Assembly (NCBI GenBank): GCA_016783885.1
Contig: JADHVR010000020.1
Location: 1 to 49,321, forward strand
Direction: 5' to 3'
Origin: Bacteroidales bacterium
GTDB lineage: Bacteria > Bacteroidota > Bacteroidia > Bacteroidales > JAADJA01
DNA length: 49,321 bases
Position 1 is the stretch's first letter, and the number at the start of each line of letters is the position of its first letter. The position numbers were made by a program, and so were the translations under genes. Positions 1 to 9,664 of the stretch are shown piece by piece. The notes under the pieces were generated by a model, which saw only the letters and a program-made list of their open reading frames with translations, made no database searches and was not told the DNA's origin.

Positions 1-91
1 GCTTTAGCCATTAATATTTCTGAATAATCTGTTTTTTAATGGCTAAAGCCGATTTCATATTTTCAATTCACCACCGAGCTAAAGCACGGTG
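1..91. repeat. REP-like pair of palindromes
   Basis: Two imperfect stem-loops lie side by side. Arms at 1-14 (GCTTTAGCCATTAA) and 36-49 (TTAATGGCTAAAGC) are exact inverted copies. A second stem at 72-91 pairs CACCG-A-GCT with AGC-A-CGGTG around an AA loop. Both stems carry a GCTAAAGC core. Paired hairpins with GGCTAAAGCC cores are a familiar intergenic repeat type in Bacteroidota genomes and resemble the REP sequences mobilised by RAYT transposases; that link is inference, and no transposase is present here. The left side may be cut by the window edge. Confidence 0.55.
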
Positions 92-124
92 CAAAACAAT
101 CCCTCAAATAGAAATAATTTATAG

Positions 125-217
125 ATCATTCAAGTTTATTATAAAACAGCAATTATTGAATTTGAAAAGGCTGAATATCTGGCACTTATTGCCCACATTC
201 CAAGTGAGAAATGTTAG
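125..217 (+). pseudogene. Coding-like remnant, unidentified C-terminus
   Basis: Thirty sense codons ending in TAG at 215 read like the end of a real protein (EFEKAEYLALIAHIPSEKC at the C-terminus). There is no start codon and a stop lies directly upstream. It sits just before the VapB/VapC-like relics, so it may belong to the same decayed segment. The family is not recognised, and chance coding appearance is possible. Confidence 0.2.
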
Positions 218-235
218 TTAAATATTAATAGAAAT

Positions 236-325
236 ATGGTATTCGAAACAATTGATATAAAAAACAAAAAAGGATTTCAAGCAATTAGGATTCCTGATAA
301 CCAAAAACGAGAATCCTTTGACTAA
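236..325 (+). pseudogene. VapB-type antitoxin remnant
   Basis: An ATG-started frame of 29 codons contains KKGFQAIRIPDNQK, which matches the AbrB/VapB fold signature (SQAVRLP-like). VapB antitoxins are about 70-80 residues, so only the N-terminal DNA-binding part remains. The frame stops at 323-325, directly before a VapC-like remnant, as expected for a vapBC pair. Identification rests on one short motif plus the neighbouring context. Confidence 0.4.
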
Positions 326-330
326 TTGAA

Positions 331-450
331 TATGGATTGATAAGAGCAGAATTAGAAAAGAAAGGAACGCCAATATAAAGAACGGTATTAATTCACGCAC
401 GAACATTAATCCTGTCCAATATTTACGTAACCCGAGCCCTGTATGCACTT
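331..450 (+). pseudogene. VapC (PIN-domain toxin) C-terminal remnant
   Basis: Codons 331-375 read YGLIRAELEKKGTPI, the conserved C-terminal stretch of VapC PIN ribonucleases that precedes G-x-x-D-x-L-I-A-A-H. After an in-frame TAA (376-378) the same frame continues VLIHARTL (385-408), matching the next conserved block with residues missing. NIYVTRA-like codons follow, resembling the VTNN block. The N-terminal two thirds of the toxin, including its first catalytic acids, is absent. This is a deleted and stop-interrupted relic, not a working toxin. Confidence 0.55.
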
Positions 451-525
451 TCAATAATTTTAAATCCCGGTCTTAATAATTCAAAAAACGTTACTTCAGG
501 TTATTTCTAAAGCCAAAGTATTGTT

Positions 526-533
526 TACATTTG
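526..533 (+). promoter_or_regulatory. -7 promoter element of the cvfB-uvrA unit
   Basis: TACATTTG fits the Bacteroidota -7 consensus TAnnTTTG. Transcription would start near 540, so the mRNA would be almost leaderless for an ATG at 542. It also argues against the upstream in-frame ATG at 521, which would lie before the transcript start. Confidence 0.6.
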
Positions 534-541
534 CACTACTT

Positions 542-1372
542 ATGGAAATTGGGAAAATAAACAAACTTACAGTTGCCAGAACAACTGATTTTGGCTATTA
601 TCTGATAGATGACGCCGGCAACGAAGTACTTTTACCAAATGCTTACGTAACTGATGATTTAAACATTGCAGATGACATAGAAGTTTTTATTTATAAAGAC
701 TCTGAAGATCGTATTGTTGCCACAACCTTAAAACCTTATGTTCAATTAGAAGAATTTGCTTTTTTACAGGTAAAAGAAGTTAATACGTACGGAGCTTTTA
801 TGGACTGGGGATTGCCAAAAGATTTAATGGTTCCTTTTGCCGAGCAAACAAAAAAAATGGAGGAGGGAAAATGGTATTTAATTTTTCTGATAAAAGATGA
901 ACAAACCGATCGATTAATTGGTTCGGGCAAAGTGAATAAGTTTGTATATACTAACGATATAGATGTAAAACAAGGAGATGAGGTTGACCTGTTACTTTAC
1001 AAAATGACCGAATTAGGAATGAATGCAATCGTTAACAACATATATAAAGGATTAATCTTTACATCAGACATTCATAAAAACATTCAACCCGGAGATAGAA
1101 TAAAAGGATACGTAAAGCAAGTAAGAGAAGATGGTAAAATAGATATTCTTTTAGAACCCATAGGTTACGAAAACAGCATTGATAAAAATTCCGGCATTAT
1201 TCTTTCTGTATTAAAAGAAAACAATGGTTTCCTCGATTTGACAGATAAAAGCTTTCCTGAAGATATAAAACACAAATTGGGCTTGAGCAAAAAGGCTTTC
1301 AAAAAAGGTTTGGGAAATTTATATAAGCAAAAGATTGTGGAATTAAACGAAGATGGAATTAAATTGCTTTAA
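542..1372 (+). CDS. cvfB: S1-domain RNA-binding protein, CvfB family
   Basis: The 276-residue product begins MEIGKINKLTVARTTDFG, the conserved opening of the CvfB family, followed by GNEVLLP. CvfB proteins have tandem S1-like OB folds and a C-terminal winged helix and bind RNA; in Staphylococcus the homologue affects virulence gene expression, but its role in Bacteroidota is not known to me. S1-like segments are visible at about residues 70-130 (VNTYGAFMDWGL) and 150-220 (GDRIKGYVKQVREDGKIDI). The start at 542 is preferred over 521 because the protein homology begins there and a -7 promoter lies between them. The last 20 bases overlap the uvrA frame, so the two genes probably share one transcript. 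Confidence 0.85.
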   Translation: MEIGKINKLTVARTTDFGYYLIDDAGNEVLLPNAYVTDDLNIADDIEVFIYKDSEDRIVATTLKPYVQLEEFAFLQVKEVNTYGAFMDWGLPKDLMVPFAEQTKKMEEGKWYLIFLIKDEQTDRLIGSGKVNKFVYTNDIDVKQGDEVDLLLYKMTELGMNAIVNNIYKGLIFTSDIHKNIQPGDRIKGYVKQVREDGKIDILLEPIGYENSIDKNSGIILSVLKENNGFLDLTDKSFPEDIKHKLGLSKKAFKKGLGNLYKQKIVELNEDGIKLL

Positions 1373-4247
1373 CAAATTTTATTCTTTGAAACAAAAGGCT
1401 GACATAACGGATAGAGATAAGCATAATACCCTTGAACAATTGGAAGTTTACGGCGCCCGTGTTCACAACTTAAAGAACATCGACGTTAAAATTCCGAGAA
1501 ACAAGTTTGTTGTGATTACCGGATTGAGTGGCAGCGGAAAATCGTCCCTGGCTTTTGATACTATTTATGCAGAGGGTCAGCGGAGGTATATGGAAACCTT
1601 CTCGGCTTATGCACGTCAGTTTATAGGCAACCTTGAACGCCCCGATGTGGATAAGATAACAGGCTTAAGTCCCGTAATTTCTATCGAACAAAAATCCGTT
1701 AATAAAAACCCGCGTTCTACGGTTGGGACTATTACTGAGATTTATGATTTCCTCAGACTACTGTTTGCAAGAGTTGCTGATGCTTATTCTTACGTTACGG
1801 GAGAAAAAATGATACACTACACCGAATCGCAGATCATCAGCCTGATAACAGAAAAATATGCTGAGAAAAAGATCATCATCCTGGCTCCCGTTATTAAAGG
1901 ACGTAAAGGACATTACAGGGAGTTGTTCGAGCAATTCAGGAAACAAGGATTTTTAAAGGTTAGAATCGATGGAGATATCAGGGAGCTGACTTTTGGATTG
2001 CAATTAGACAGGTACAAAGTTCATGATATTGAAATTGTTGTTGACCAGATAAAAGTTAATGCCGAATCTGAAAAGCGACTTATCCAGTCTGTTCAGTTAG
2101 GAATGAAGTATGGTAAAGGTTCTGTTATGATCTTAGATCACGAAACCAATGAAGCGAAGCATTACAGCCGCGCGCTAATGTGTCCTGCTTCAGGTATTTC
2201 ATATAAGGAACCTGAGCCTAACACATTTTCATTCAACTCACCTTACGGAGCATGTCAAAAATGTAACGGACTCGGAACCGTTACTGAAATCGATCTCAAT
2301 AAAATATTTCCTGATAAAAATAAAAGCATTAAAAATGGCGGCATTGCACCTATCGGTGAATACAAGCACAACTGGATTTTCCACCAGATGGAAGCCATCG
2401 GAGAAAAATACGGGTTTGACACAAACACTCAAATAAAAAATATTCCGGATGAAGCCATTTCAACCATACTATATGGATCGGACGAAACTTTTCATATAAA
2501 AAAAGAATACTTAGGTGTAACTTCAACATACACACTGAATTTTGAAGGTATCGTTAATTTTATAATAAACCAGTATAACGAATCATCTTCAAACAGTATC
2601 CGCAAATGGGCGCATAATTTCATGAATACGATTGATTGCCCTGAGTGTCATGGAACAAGGCTCAAAAAAGAATCATTATATTTCAGGATTGACGGTAAGA
2701 ATATTTCCGAATTAGCTAATTTCGATCTGATCCGTTTAAAGGAATGGATGGATGGCATTGAAGAAAAAATAGATGAAAGAAAGAAACGAATTGCACATGA
2801 AATAATCCGTGAGATCAAATCGAGGATACGTTTTCTTCTGGATGTAGGACTGGATTACCTTGCTTTGAACCGCCCTGCACGAAGCCTTTCGGGTGGAGAA
2901 TCGCAACGTATAAGGCTGGCAACACAAATCGGTTCACAGTTAACCAGCGTTCTATACATACTTGATGAGCCAAGCATCGGGCTTCACCAGCGTGATAACC
3001 TGAGACTTATTAAATCTTTACAGGATTTGCGCGATATCGGAAATTCGATAATCGTTGTCGAGCACGATAAGGAAACTATTCTTTCGGCTGATCACGTTGT
3101 GGATATTGGTCCCGGAGCCGGAAGGCATGGAGGTGAAATTGTTGCCCAGGGTTCACCAAAAGATTTTATTGAATGTAAAACCATTACCTGCGAGTACCTG
3201 AGAGGCAAAAAAGAAATTTCTATTCCGGCAGTCCGCCGTTCCGATAACGGCAAGTATCTGGAACTTTATGGTGCCGCAGGAAATAATCTAAAAAAAATTA
3301 ACCTGAGTATCCCGCTTGGTAAACTTATCTGTGTTACCGGCGTTTCAGGCAGCGGCAAGTCATCTCTGATCAACGATACCCTGTATCCTATCCTAAGTCG
3401 TCATTTTTACCGTTCCGACAGAAAGCCCTTACCATATAACTCGATTAAGGGGCTTGATAATATCGATAAAGTAATTGAAATAGACCAATCGCCCATCGGT
3501 CGTACTCCACGTTCAAATCCGGCTACCTACACCAAAGTGTTTGATGAGATCAGGAAACTATACACCCAACTTCCCGAATCAAAAATACGAGGATATAAGC
3601 CAGGCAGATTTTCGTTCAACGTAAAAGGAGGGCGCTGTGAAACCTGTAAAGGAGCAGGGATCAGAATTATTGAAATGAATTTTTTACCCGATGTTCATGT
3701 ACATTGCGAAGACTGCAATGGTAAGAGATATAACCGTGAAACACTTGAGATAAGATATAGAGGTAAGTCAATCAATGATGTTTTGGAAATGACCATCAAC
3801 CAGGCAGTCGAATTTTTTGAAAACATCCCTTCCATCACTCAAAAAATTAAGACGCTTAAAGAAGTCGGACTTGGTTATATCACCCTTGGTCAGCAATCCA
3901 CAACCCTTTCAGGTGGCGAAGCACAAAGAGTGAAGCTGGCAGCCGAACTTTCAAAACGGGACACAGGGAAAACACTTTATATTTTGGACGAACCTACTAC
4001 CGGACTGCATTTCGAAGATGTAAACGTATTGCTCCAGGTACTTCAGAAGTTAGTAGATAAAGGCAACACAATTATAGTTATCGAACACAATATGGAAGTA
4101 ATTAAAGTAGCTGATCATATCATTGACCTTGGACCCGAAGGCGGTGAACGTGGCGGATATATCATTTGTGAAGGCACACCTGAAGAAGTTACGGAGCACA
4201 GTACAAGTTATACGGGGAAATATCTGAAGGAAGTGTTATTTAATTAA
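1353..4247 (+). CDS. uvrA: Excinuclease ABC subunit A
   Basis: UvrA is the damage-recognition ATPase of nucleotide excision repair and loads UvrB at lesions. The 964-residue product has the full family architecture: first Walker [10 protein letters not shown] (about residue 57), a zinc-binding CxxC pair near CQKCNG and CPECHG, first signature LSGGESQR, second Walker [10 protein letters not shown] (about 660), second zinc module CETCKG...CEDCNG, and second signature LSGGEAQR. Conserved homology starts only around residue 30 ([13 protein letters not shown]). The 1353 ATG lies inside the cvfB end, and a TTG at 1383 is an alternative. The overlap with cvfB suggests translational coupling. Confidence 0.97.
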   Translation: MELNCFNKFYSLKQKADITDRDKHNTLEQLEVYGARVHNLKNIDVKIPRNKFVVITGLSGSGKSSLAFDTIYAEGQRRYMETFSAYARQFIGNLERPDVDKITGLSPVISIEQKSVNKNPRSTVGTITEIYDFLRLLFARVADAYSYVTGEKMIHYTESQIISLITEKYAEKKIIILAPVIKGRKGHYRELFEQFRKQGFLKVRIDGDIRELTFGLQLDRYKVHDIEIVVDQIKVNAESEKRLIQSVQLGMKYGKGSVMILDHETNEAKHYSRALMCPASGISYKEPEPNTFSFNSPYGACQKCNGLGTVTEIDLNKIFPDKNKSIKNGGIAPIGEYKHNWIFHQMEAIGEKYGFDTNTQIKNIPDEAISTILYGSDETFHIKKEYLGVTSTYTLNFEGIVNFIINQYNESSSNSIRKWAHNFMNTIDCPECHGTRLKKESLYFRIDGKNISELANFDLIRLKEWMDGIEEKIDERKKRIAHEIIREIKSRIRFLLDVGLDYLALNRPARSLSGGESQRIRLATQIGSQLTSVLYILDEPSIGLHQRDNLRLIKSLQDLRDIGNSIIVVEHDKETILSADHVVDIGPGAGRHGGEIVAQGSPKDFIECKTITCEYLRGKKEISIPAVRRSDNGKYLELYGAAGNNLKKINLSIPLGKLICVTGVSGSGKSSLINDTLYPILSRHFYRSDRKPLPYNSIKGLDNIDKVIEIDQSPIGRTPRSNPATYTKVFDEIRKLYTQLPESKIRGYKPGRFSFNVKGGRCETCKGAGIRIIEMNFLPDVHVHCEDCNGKRYNRETLEIRYRGKSINDVLEMTINQAVEFFENIPSITQKIKTLKEVGLGYITLGQQSTTLSGGEAQRVKLAAELSKRDTGKTLYILDEPTTGLHFEDVNVLLQVLQKLVDKGNTIIVIEHNMEVIKVADHIIDLGPEGGERGGYIICEGTPEEVTEHSTSYTGKYLKEVLFN

Positions 4248-4328
4248 GATTTTAGATTTACGATTTACCAAAAAAAATAATTTATATTTTTACACCATAA
4301 ATACTTTGTATAATTATATTTTTCGACT

Positions 4329-4958
4329 ATGCACGAATTATTAACTAATACAGTAACTGTTTTTCTTGGCTTTTTTGCCATTATGAATCCAATAGCCAAT
4401 ACCACTATCTTCATTGCCCTTACAGATGGAGAATCGGAAAAAGCCAAAAAGAAAATTGCATTTAAAGCATTAACTATTACATTTATTACGATTTTAATTT
4501 TTTCGATTATAGGGAAAGGTATTTTTGAAATGTTCGGTATAACCTTACCGGCATTTAGAATAACGGGAGGAATACTTGTGTTTTTTATTGGATATCACAT
4601 GCTTAATGGCGAGTCTTCTAAAATGCACCATCCAAAGCCGGGGGATAATGAAAAATCACCGGATTACCTCAATGTTGCTATCACACCGCTTGCAATGCCT
4701 ATCCTTGCAGGTCCCGGCACGATTGCCACTGCTATGAATTACTGTGCAACCGATAAGCTGATTGGAATTGTAATTACAATTGGTTCTTTCCTTATATTAT
4801 GCTTTGTTACTTATCTGATGTTTATTTCAGGGGAACGATTGATAAAATTTATTGGGAAAAATAATATTACCCTCATCACAAGATTAATGGGACTAATACT
4901 TGCAGTCATCGGCATGCAAATGCTACTTGAAGGAATTAAGGGAGCGAATATATTTTAA
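4329..4958 (+). CDS. MarC family integral membrane protein (NAAT type)
   Basis: The 209-residue protein has about six hydrophobic helices and the MarC signatures FFAIMNPIANTTIFIALT near the N-terminus and AMPILAGPGTIATAM in the middle. Family length is 200-220, so it is complete. MarC was once linked to multiple antibiotic resistance, but that role was not supported, and the transported substrate is unsettled. It follows uvrA after an 81-bp AT-rich gap and may be transcribed separately. Confidence 0.9.
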   Translation: MHELLTNTVTVFLGFFAIMNPIANTTIFIALTDGESEKAKKKIAFKALTITFITILIFSIIGKGIFEMFGITLPAFRITGGILVFFIGYHMLNGESSKMHHPKPGDNEKSPDYLNVAITPLAMPILAGPGTIATAMNYCATDKLIGIVITIGSFLILCFVTYLMFISGERLIKFIGKNNITLITRLMGLILAVIGMQMLLEGIKGANIF

Positions 4959-5014
4959 AGTTAAATAAAAGTAAAAATGGACACTTTACAATTATACTTA
5001 AATAAAACAATTAC

Positions 5015-5215
5015 ATGGCAGACCAAAACGAAGAACTAAGCGAAAGGGAAAAACTGGAACAGGAAAATTTCCTGCTTAAATCGAAAATAACCATTAAAGG
5101 CGGTGAGTTTCAAAAATTTTCTGATATTGACCCCGAACTTGAAAACCAGTTTCTGAAAAACATTATGGCTTTTGAAGAAGCAGAAATAAAAAGACGAAAG
5201 ATGGAAGGGGCTTAG
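5015..5215 (+). CDS. Small conserved hypothetical protein
   Basis: The 66-residue acidic, highly charged product is predicted mostly helical, with LSEREKLEQENFLLKSKI as a short coiled-coil-like segment and DPELENQFLKNIMAFEEAE near the C-terminus. It has no signal peptide or membrane segment. It follows marC by 56 bp on the same strand and converges with the serine hydrolase gene. The composition looks like a real cytoplasmic protein. I recognise no function. Confidence 0.6.
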   Translation: MADQNEELSEREKLEQENFLLKSKITIKGGEFQKFSDIDPELENQFLKNIMAFEEAEIKRRKMEGA

Positions 5216-5240
5216 GGTGTATAGATATTCTCTGGCGTTA

Positions 5241-6788
5241 TTAATATCTGTCAATTTTTTTGAATTTTAATTTGTAAAATAAGAAATCAGGATTAGCAAG
5301 ATCAATTGTAAAGTAATCCGGATTGCCTGCTTCATTAATACGAAATGTAATAAAACCTTCCGGCAGGAATTTATCATTGAAAATGAATTTAAAAGTATCA
5401 TAATGCCAGTGTTCCATATCGCTTGTAAATAACTTTGCTGAGGGCAGGAGTATTAAATGTAAAACGCTATTGTTTAAACTTATCTCAGCCTTGCCATACA
5501 TTTCGTCTTCATAAACGCCGGTGTATTTTTTTAGTTCCATGGTAGGAGTGGTGCCCTGTATTTTTTCTTTAGCTTTTTCCTTTTTTGCTTCTTCCAACCG
5601 CTCTTTCTGCTTCTTTTCTCTTTCAAGATAAATAGCTGCCCAATCACGATGGTCATCGGAATTCTCAGAGTCGTTAAGATAAAAATCAAGTAATTTATGA
5701 TTGATCGCTTCCACTAAACCTGAAATCTGGTTAGCAAGAATAACAAATCCCAGGCTGTCCTCAGGAACTATAACTACTTTTGAATGAAATCCCGGAAGAC
5801 CTCCGCCGTGCTGAATTATCTTCCTTCCGGCGTAATCTATCATGAACCAGCCGAGTCCGTAATTATAGAAATGTGTGCCGAATTTTTCTTCGCCTCTGAC
5901 CCAGTTCATGGCAGTGTGAGGGGCTGTATTCGTATAATAAACTCGTTCGGAAAATATAGTATCCTCATCCCATTTACCTTTGTTCAGCCACAATTGAACC
6001 CATTTCAGCATATCATCCACTGAAGAATTGATTGAACCGGCAGGTCCTATATTTTCATAGTTGATAAACTCAAGTGGTTCGCCGTCAATATGAGGACAGG
6101 CAATGTTCATTTTATCGGTAAAACCGGAATTGGTTGTTGAAGACGACTCCATACCAAGAGGATCGAATATTTGCTCATAAACAAATTCATCCCAGGTCTT
6201 TCCCGTAACATTCTCGATTACTTCACCTGCAGTAATAAACATAACATTCTGATAGCCGAACTTTTCACGGAAGCTGTATTTGTTTTCGCGGTACCTGATC
6301 CTTCTGACAACCTCCTTGCGGTCATATTTTGACCCGTACCACAACAAATCCCCATCGAATGTTTCAAAGCCTGAACGATGGCAAAGCAGGTCGCGAATCT
6401 TGAATTCACGGGTTATATACGGGTCGTATAGCTGAAAAGTGGGAAACCGGTCGATTACTTTATCATTCAAGCTGAGTTTTCCATCGTCTGCCAAAATACC
6501 AATACATGCTGCCGTGAAAGCTTTTGAACAGGAAGCAATGCCAAATACTGTTTCTGTGTTTACTGCTTCTTTTGTTATGGAGTTTCTGAGACCATATCCT
6601 TTTGCGAACACTATTTCTCCATTTTTCACAATACCAACTGCAAGTCCCGGTACGCCAAAATCATCAATAGCTTTTGTAATATACGCATTAAGTTCTTTAT
6701 AATTCCTGCTTTGCTGGGCAAATGAAGCAGCATAAATAAGAAGACAAAAAATTATACTAAAAAGGGCGATGAATCTGATTTTTTTCAT
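5241..6788 (-). CDS. Secreted serine hydrolase, beta-lactamase class C family
   Basis: The 515-residue product starts with a signal peptide (MKKIRFIALFSIIFCLLIYA, cleavage near SFAQ). The penicillin-binding/class C fold follows: nucleophile motif SCSK (about residue 87), the Y-x-N motif in FGYQNV (about 185), and HGGGLPGF (about 345) in place of the KTG box. A long K/E-rich linker (about 405-425) leads to a C-terminal DUF3471-like domain. Family members are D,D-peptidases, esterases or amidases; the substrate cannot be read from sequence. The gene starts 36 bp after the LytTR regulator and no separate promoter is evident, so it probably belongs to the kinase-regulator-hydrolase transcript. 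Confidence 0.85.
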   Translation of the reverse strand: MKKIRFIALFSIIFCLLIYAASFAQQSRNYKELNAYITKAIDDFGVPGLAVGIVKNGEIVFAKGYGLRNSITKEAVNTETVFGIASCSKAFTAACIGILADDGKLSLNDKVIDRFPTFQLYDPYITREFKIRDLLCHRSGFETFDGDLLWYGSKYDRKEVVRRIRYRENKYSFREKFGYQNVMFITAGEVIENVTGKTWDEFVYEQIFDPLGMESSSTTNSGFTDKMNIACPHIDGEPLEFINYENIGPAGSINSSVDDMLKWVQLWLNKGKWDEDTIFSERVYYTNTAPHTAMNWVRGEEKFGTHFYNYGLGWFMIDYAGRKIIQHGGGLPGFHSKVVIVPEDSLGFVILANQISGLVEAINHKLLDFYLNDSENSDDHRDWAAIYLEREKKQKERLEEAKKEKAKEKIQGTTPTMELKKYTGVYEDEMYGKAEISLNNSVLHLILLPSAKLFTSDMEHWHYDTFKFIFNDKFLPEGFITFRINEAGNPDYFTIDLANPDFLFYKLKFKKIDRY

Positions 6789-6824
6789 ATTATAGTTTGT
6801 TTTGTTTGAATTTGTTGAATTTTT

Positions 6825-7580
6825 TCACTTCCCCATCCTCGCCATCTGCAATAAAAACAAATCCCTTTTTCCCCTTGAGATCGACACCTGCGAGCCGTCA
6901 ACCAGTTCGATAGCCCCGCCTTCGTGGCGGATGTATTTTTTGACGTGCTCCAGGTTGATGAGATGAGAGTTGTGTGAGCGGAAAAAATTACGGTCGCTCA
7001 GGAGTTCCTGGTATTCTTTCAGGTTTCTCGAAACAAGCAATTTTCTTTTATCTTTCAGAAAGAACCATGAATAGCTTCGGTCGGCTTCAACGCGGATGAT
7101 CTCTTTAGTATTCAGGTATTCCATGCCTTCTGAAGTAGGGATAGCCAGCTTGCTGGGGAGAGATGATCTTACGTTTTCAAGCAGGGCATTATAACTGGCA
7201 TTCCGGTTCTGACTCGAAGTCCTTTTTTCGATCACCTTGTCAACGGCTTTGATAAATTCGTTTATATTGATAGGTTTTAGTATATAATCAACCGCACTGA
7301 ATTTGATGGCTTTAATGGCATAATGGTTAAAAGCCGTGATAAAGATAACATCGAAGGTTTTTTCGGGGAAATGAGCCAGCAGATCAAATCCGCTGCCATG
7401 CGGCATTTCAACATCAAGGAAAACAACATCAGGATTCGTTTTAATGATTGCTTTTGCACCGTCCTTTGCCGAATGGGCTGTGCCCGACACTTCCAGCTTA
7501 GGGCAATATTCTTCAATAATGGAGCGGATAAAATTCACCGCATCCAGCTCGTCGTCAATAATTATGGTTTTAAGCTTCAT
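6825..7580 (-). CDS. LytTR-family response regulator
   Basis: The 251-residue protein has an N-terminal receiver domain (acidic pair IIDDE near residue 10, phospho-acceptor in VVFLDVEMP near 56, K in YILKPI) and a C-terminal LytTR DNA-binding domain ending in HSHLINLEHVKKYIRHEGG and ISRGKR. It lies 10 bp after the histidine kinase stop codon, so the two form one expression unit and almost certainly a cognate pair. The adjacent serine hydrolase may be a target or simply a co-transcribed partner. Confidence 0.93.
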   Translation of the reverse strand: MKLKTIIIDDELDAVNFIRSIIEEYCPKLEVSGTAHSAKDGAKAIIKTNPDVVFLDVEMPHGSGFDLLAHFPEKTFDVIFITAFNHYAIKAIKFSAVDYILKPININEFIKAVDKVIEKRTSSQNRNASYNALLENVRSSLPSKLAIPTSEGMEYLNTKEIIRVEADRSYSWFFLKDKRKLLVSRNLKEYQELLSDRNFFRSHNSHLINLEHVKKYIRHEGGAIELVDGSQVSISRGKRDLFLLQMARMGK

Positions 7581-7590
7581 TCTTTTAACA

Positions 7591-9528
7591 TCAAGTCATT
7601 ATAGGTATATGTATTTCTACCCTTGTTCCACATGGATTTCCATTTTCATCTTTTATATCTGTATATTCTATCTTCATGTTTTTGCCGTACAGGGCATTAA
7701 CCAGCTTTAACCTCGACTCTGTGATGGTTGTACCGAGTGAATTATGATCGCTGTTTTTTTTCTTCTTTATCTCCTGTGCAGCTTCCCGCCCGATTCCGTT
7801 ATCTTCGATGGTACAGGCAATACTATCTTTAAATAATTTCAGATACACCTTCAGATTGCCTTTTCCTTCCATATTAATCAATCCATGGCATATAGCATTT
7901 TCTACATAAGGCTGTATCAGCATGGTTGGGATTTTATAGAGCAAAGTGTCAATTTCTTCATCTATATTGATCTCGTATTCAAATTTCTCTTTAAAGCGTA
8001 ATGATTCAAGCTGGAGGTATAATTCAAGAGCATCAATTTCGTCTTTGATAGGAATAGATGTATGTTGTGAGTTCTCAAGCGTTTTTCTCATCAGGCTCGA
8101 AAATTTAGTCAAATAATTATTAGTCGAGATTTTATCGTGCTGATACATATAATACTGGATAGAGTTCAAAGTGTTGAAAATAAAATGCGGGTTCATCTGT
8201 TGCCTGAGATTTTTCTGTGTCATTTCTGAGATTTTGTGGTTCATCTCCGAAATCCTTCGTTTGGCATTGAGCTTATTCTGCCATATTAACAGAATCCCGA
8301 TAACAACAACAAGTACAATAGCTCCGGCAAACCCATAAGTAAAATATTTATGTTGTTTTAATTTTAATGACAGTAATTCCAGTTCTTTTGCATTCTTCTC
8401 TGCTTCGTAACGTGTACGTGCATCTGCCATACCCTTGTTATACTTTTTCATTTCAAGAGAATCGCTGTATTTTTTATGCAGAAGAAGGTTTTCGTAAGCC
8501 ATTTTATAATCACTGAGCGAAGCGTACATTGTGCTCATATCTTTATAGAGCCACGAAAGATTATACACGTCATTGGCTTTGATAGAATATTTAATGCTTT
8601 TATAGTAATATTTCAAAGCCTTTTTATATTCTTTTTTATCTCGGTAAATCGTTCCGATATTTCCATAAGCATTAGTAATATTCATAAGCCTATTGATGGG
8701 AATGCTGTAATCAAGCGAATTGAAGAAATAATACAAAGACGTATCTAAATCTCCATTCAAATAATGATTCCAGCCAATGCGCAATATGGTATATGCAATA
8801 TATGATGTATCATGCAATTCTTTTCTGAGCCTCAGGCATTGTTTATAATTTTCAATGGCAAATACAAAATTGCTGTCTTTTATCATTCCGATATCTCCCA
8901 GCCTGAAATACGCCTCTGCTTCCGACTTGATATCATTTTCCTGCCGCGAGGCTTCCATCATCAGGTAAAGAGTTCTCTTTTCATCTTCTGTCTGTTCGAG
9001 GTTAGAATAAACATAAGCAATTCCGCTGTAAGCTGAAGGGACGATGGAGTCTATCCGGTTTTCCCTGGCAAATTCGATATTTTTTTTATAAGTCTCAATA
9101 CACTCGGTAAACATGCCTGCATAAAAATAAAGCCACCCCAGGAAATTGTTTGCTTTTGCTATTTCGGCGTTATTTTCTGAACCTGAGAGTTTTTTAACGG
9201 CTATTTTCATTTCATCAACAGCCTTGTGCGGGTTTGACAATTTATGGTAAATTTTCGCCATAGCCCAATTCAGTTTGTATGGCACTTTCAGACTTTTTTC
9301 TTCGGTAAGTTTAAATCCTTCATCTGCATAATTCTTTGCCATTTCAAGTCCGCCTTTTTGCATTAAATAAAACTTAGCCAGCTTTGTTAGTACAGATAAG
9401 CGGGATGTGTCGGGGAGATTAGTGCTTAAAAGATTTTCAAGGCTGTCAATAGTATTATTTTGCCGAGCTACAACAGAGTATGATAGTATTAGTGTTAATA
9501 AAAGCGTTGGTAATATTTTTTGTTTCAT
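7591..9528 (-). CDS. TPR-containing LytS-type sensor histidine kinase
   Basis: The 645-residue protein has a signal peptide (LPTLLLTLILSYSVVA), a large periplasmic TPR array (about 25-375), a coiled coil, one membrane helix (YGFAGAIVLVVVIGILLIW, about 395-415) and a cytosolic His_kinase domain. That domain has the phospho-acceptor motif MNPHFIFNTLNSI and an ATPase domain with PYVENAICHGL and EDNGIGREAA. Periplasmic TPR kinases of this layout are common in Bacteroidota and pair with LytTR regulators, as here. A -7 promoter lies about 52 bp upstream. The ligand sensed is unknown. Confidence 0.93.
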   Translation of the reverse strand: MKQKILPTLLLTLILSYSVVARQNNTIDSLENLLSTNLPDTSRLSVLTKLAKFYLMQKGGLEMAKNYADEGFKLTEEKSLKVPYKLNWAMAKIYHKLSNPHKAVDEMKIAVKKLSGSENNAEIAKANNFLGWLYFYAGMFTECIETYKKNIEFARENRIDSIVPSAYSGIAYVYSNLEQTEDEKRTLYLMMEASRQENDIKSEAEAYFRLGDIGMIKDSNFVFAIENYKQCLRLRKELHDTSYIAYTILRIGWNHYLNGDLDTSLYYFFNSLDYSIPINRLMNITNAYGNIGTIYRDKKEYKKALKYYYKSIKYSIKANDVYNLSWLYKDMSTMYASLSDYKMAYENLLLHKKYSDSLEMKKYNKGMADARTRYEAEKNAKELELLSLKLKQHKYFTYGFAGAIVLVVVIGILLIWQNKLNAKRRISEMNHKISEMTQKNLRQQMNPHFIFNTLNSIQYYMYQHDKISTNNYLTKFSSLMRKTLENSQHTSIPIKDEIDALELYLQLESLRFKEKFEYEINIDEEIDTLLYKIPTMLIQPYVENAICHGLINMEGKGNLKVYLKLFKDSIACTIEDNGIGREAAQEIKKKKNSDHNSLGTTITESRLKLVNALYGKNMKIEYTDIKDENGNPCGTRVEIHIPIMT

Positions 9529-9579
9529 TTTAATATCATGAATGTCAGATTATAAATATGTTTTCTACTTGTTCATTTG

Positions 9580-9587
9580 CAAAATTA
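9580..9587 (-). promoter_or_regulatory. -7 promoter element of the lytS-lytT-hydrolase unit
   Basis: Read on the minus strand this is TAATTTTG followed by CAAATG. It matches TAnnTTTG and places transcription start near 9573, about 45 bases before the kinase ATG. Confidence 0.5.
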
Positions 9588-9664
9588 ATAATCAAAACGA
9601 TAAAGTTTAAACTTATCTTCCAAATTTACCTTTTGATTTATCAAATGGCTTGTTTGGGTTTATT

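Noticed and set aside
39..221. 60-codon plus-strand frame at the window start
   Set aside because: Its ATG is inside the palindromic repeat and the peptide is a mix of the hairpin and a different-frame coding remnant; no gene-like composition.
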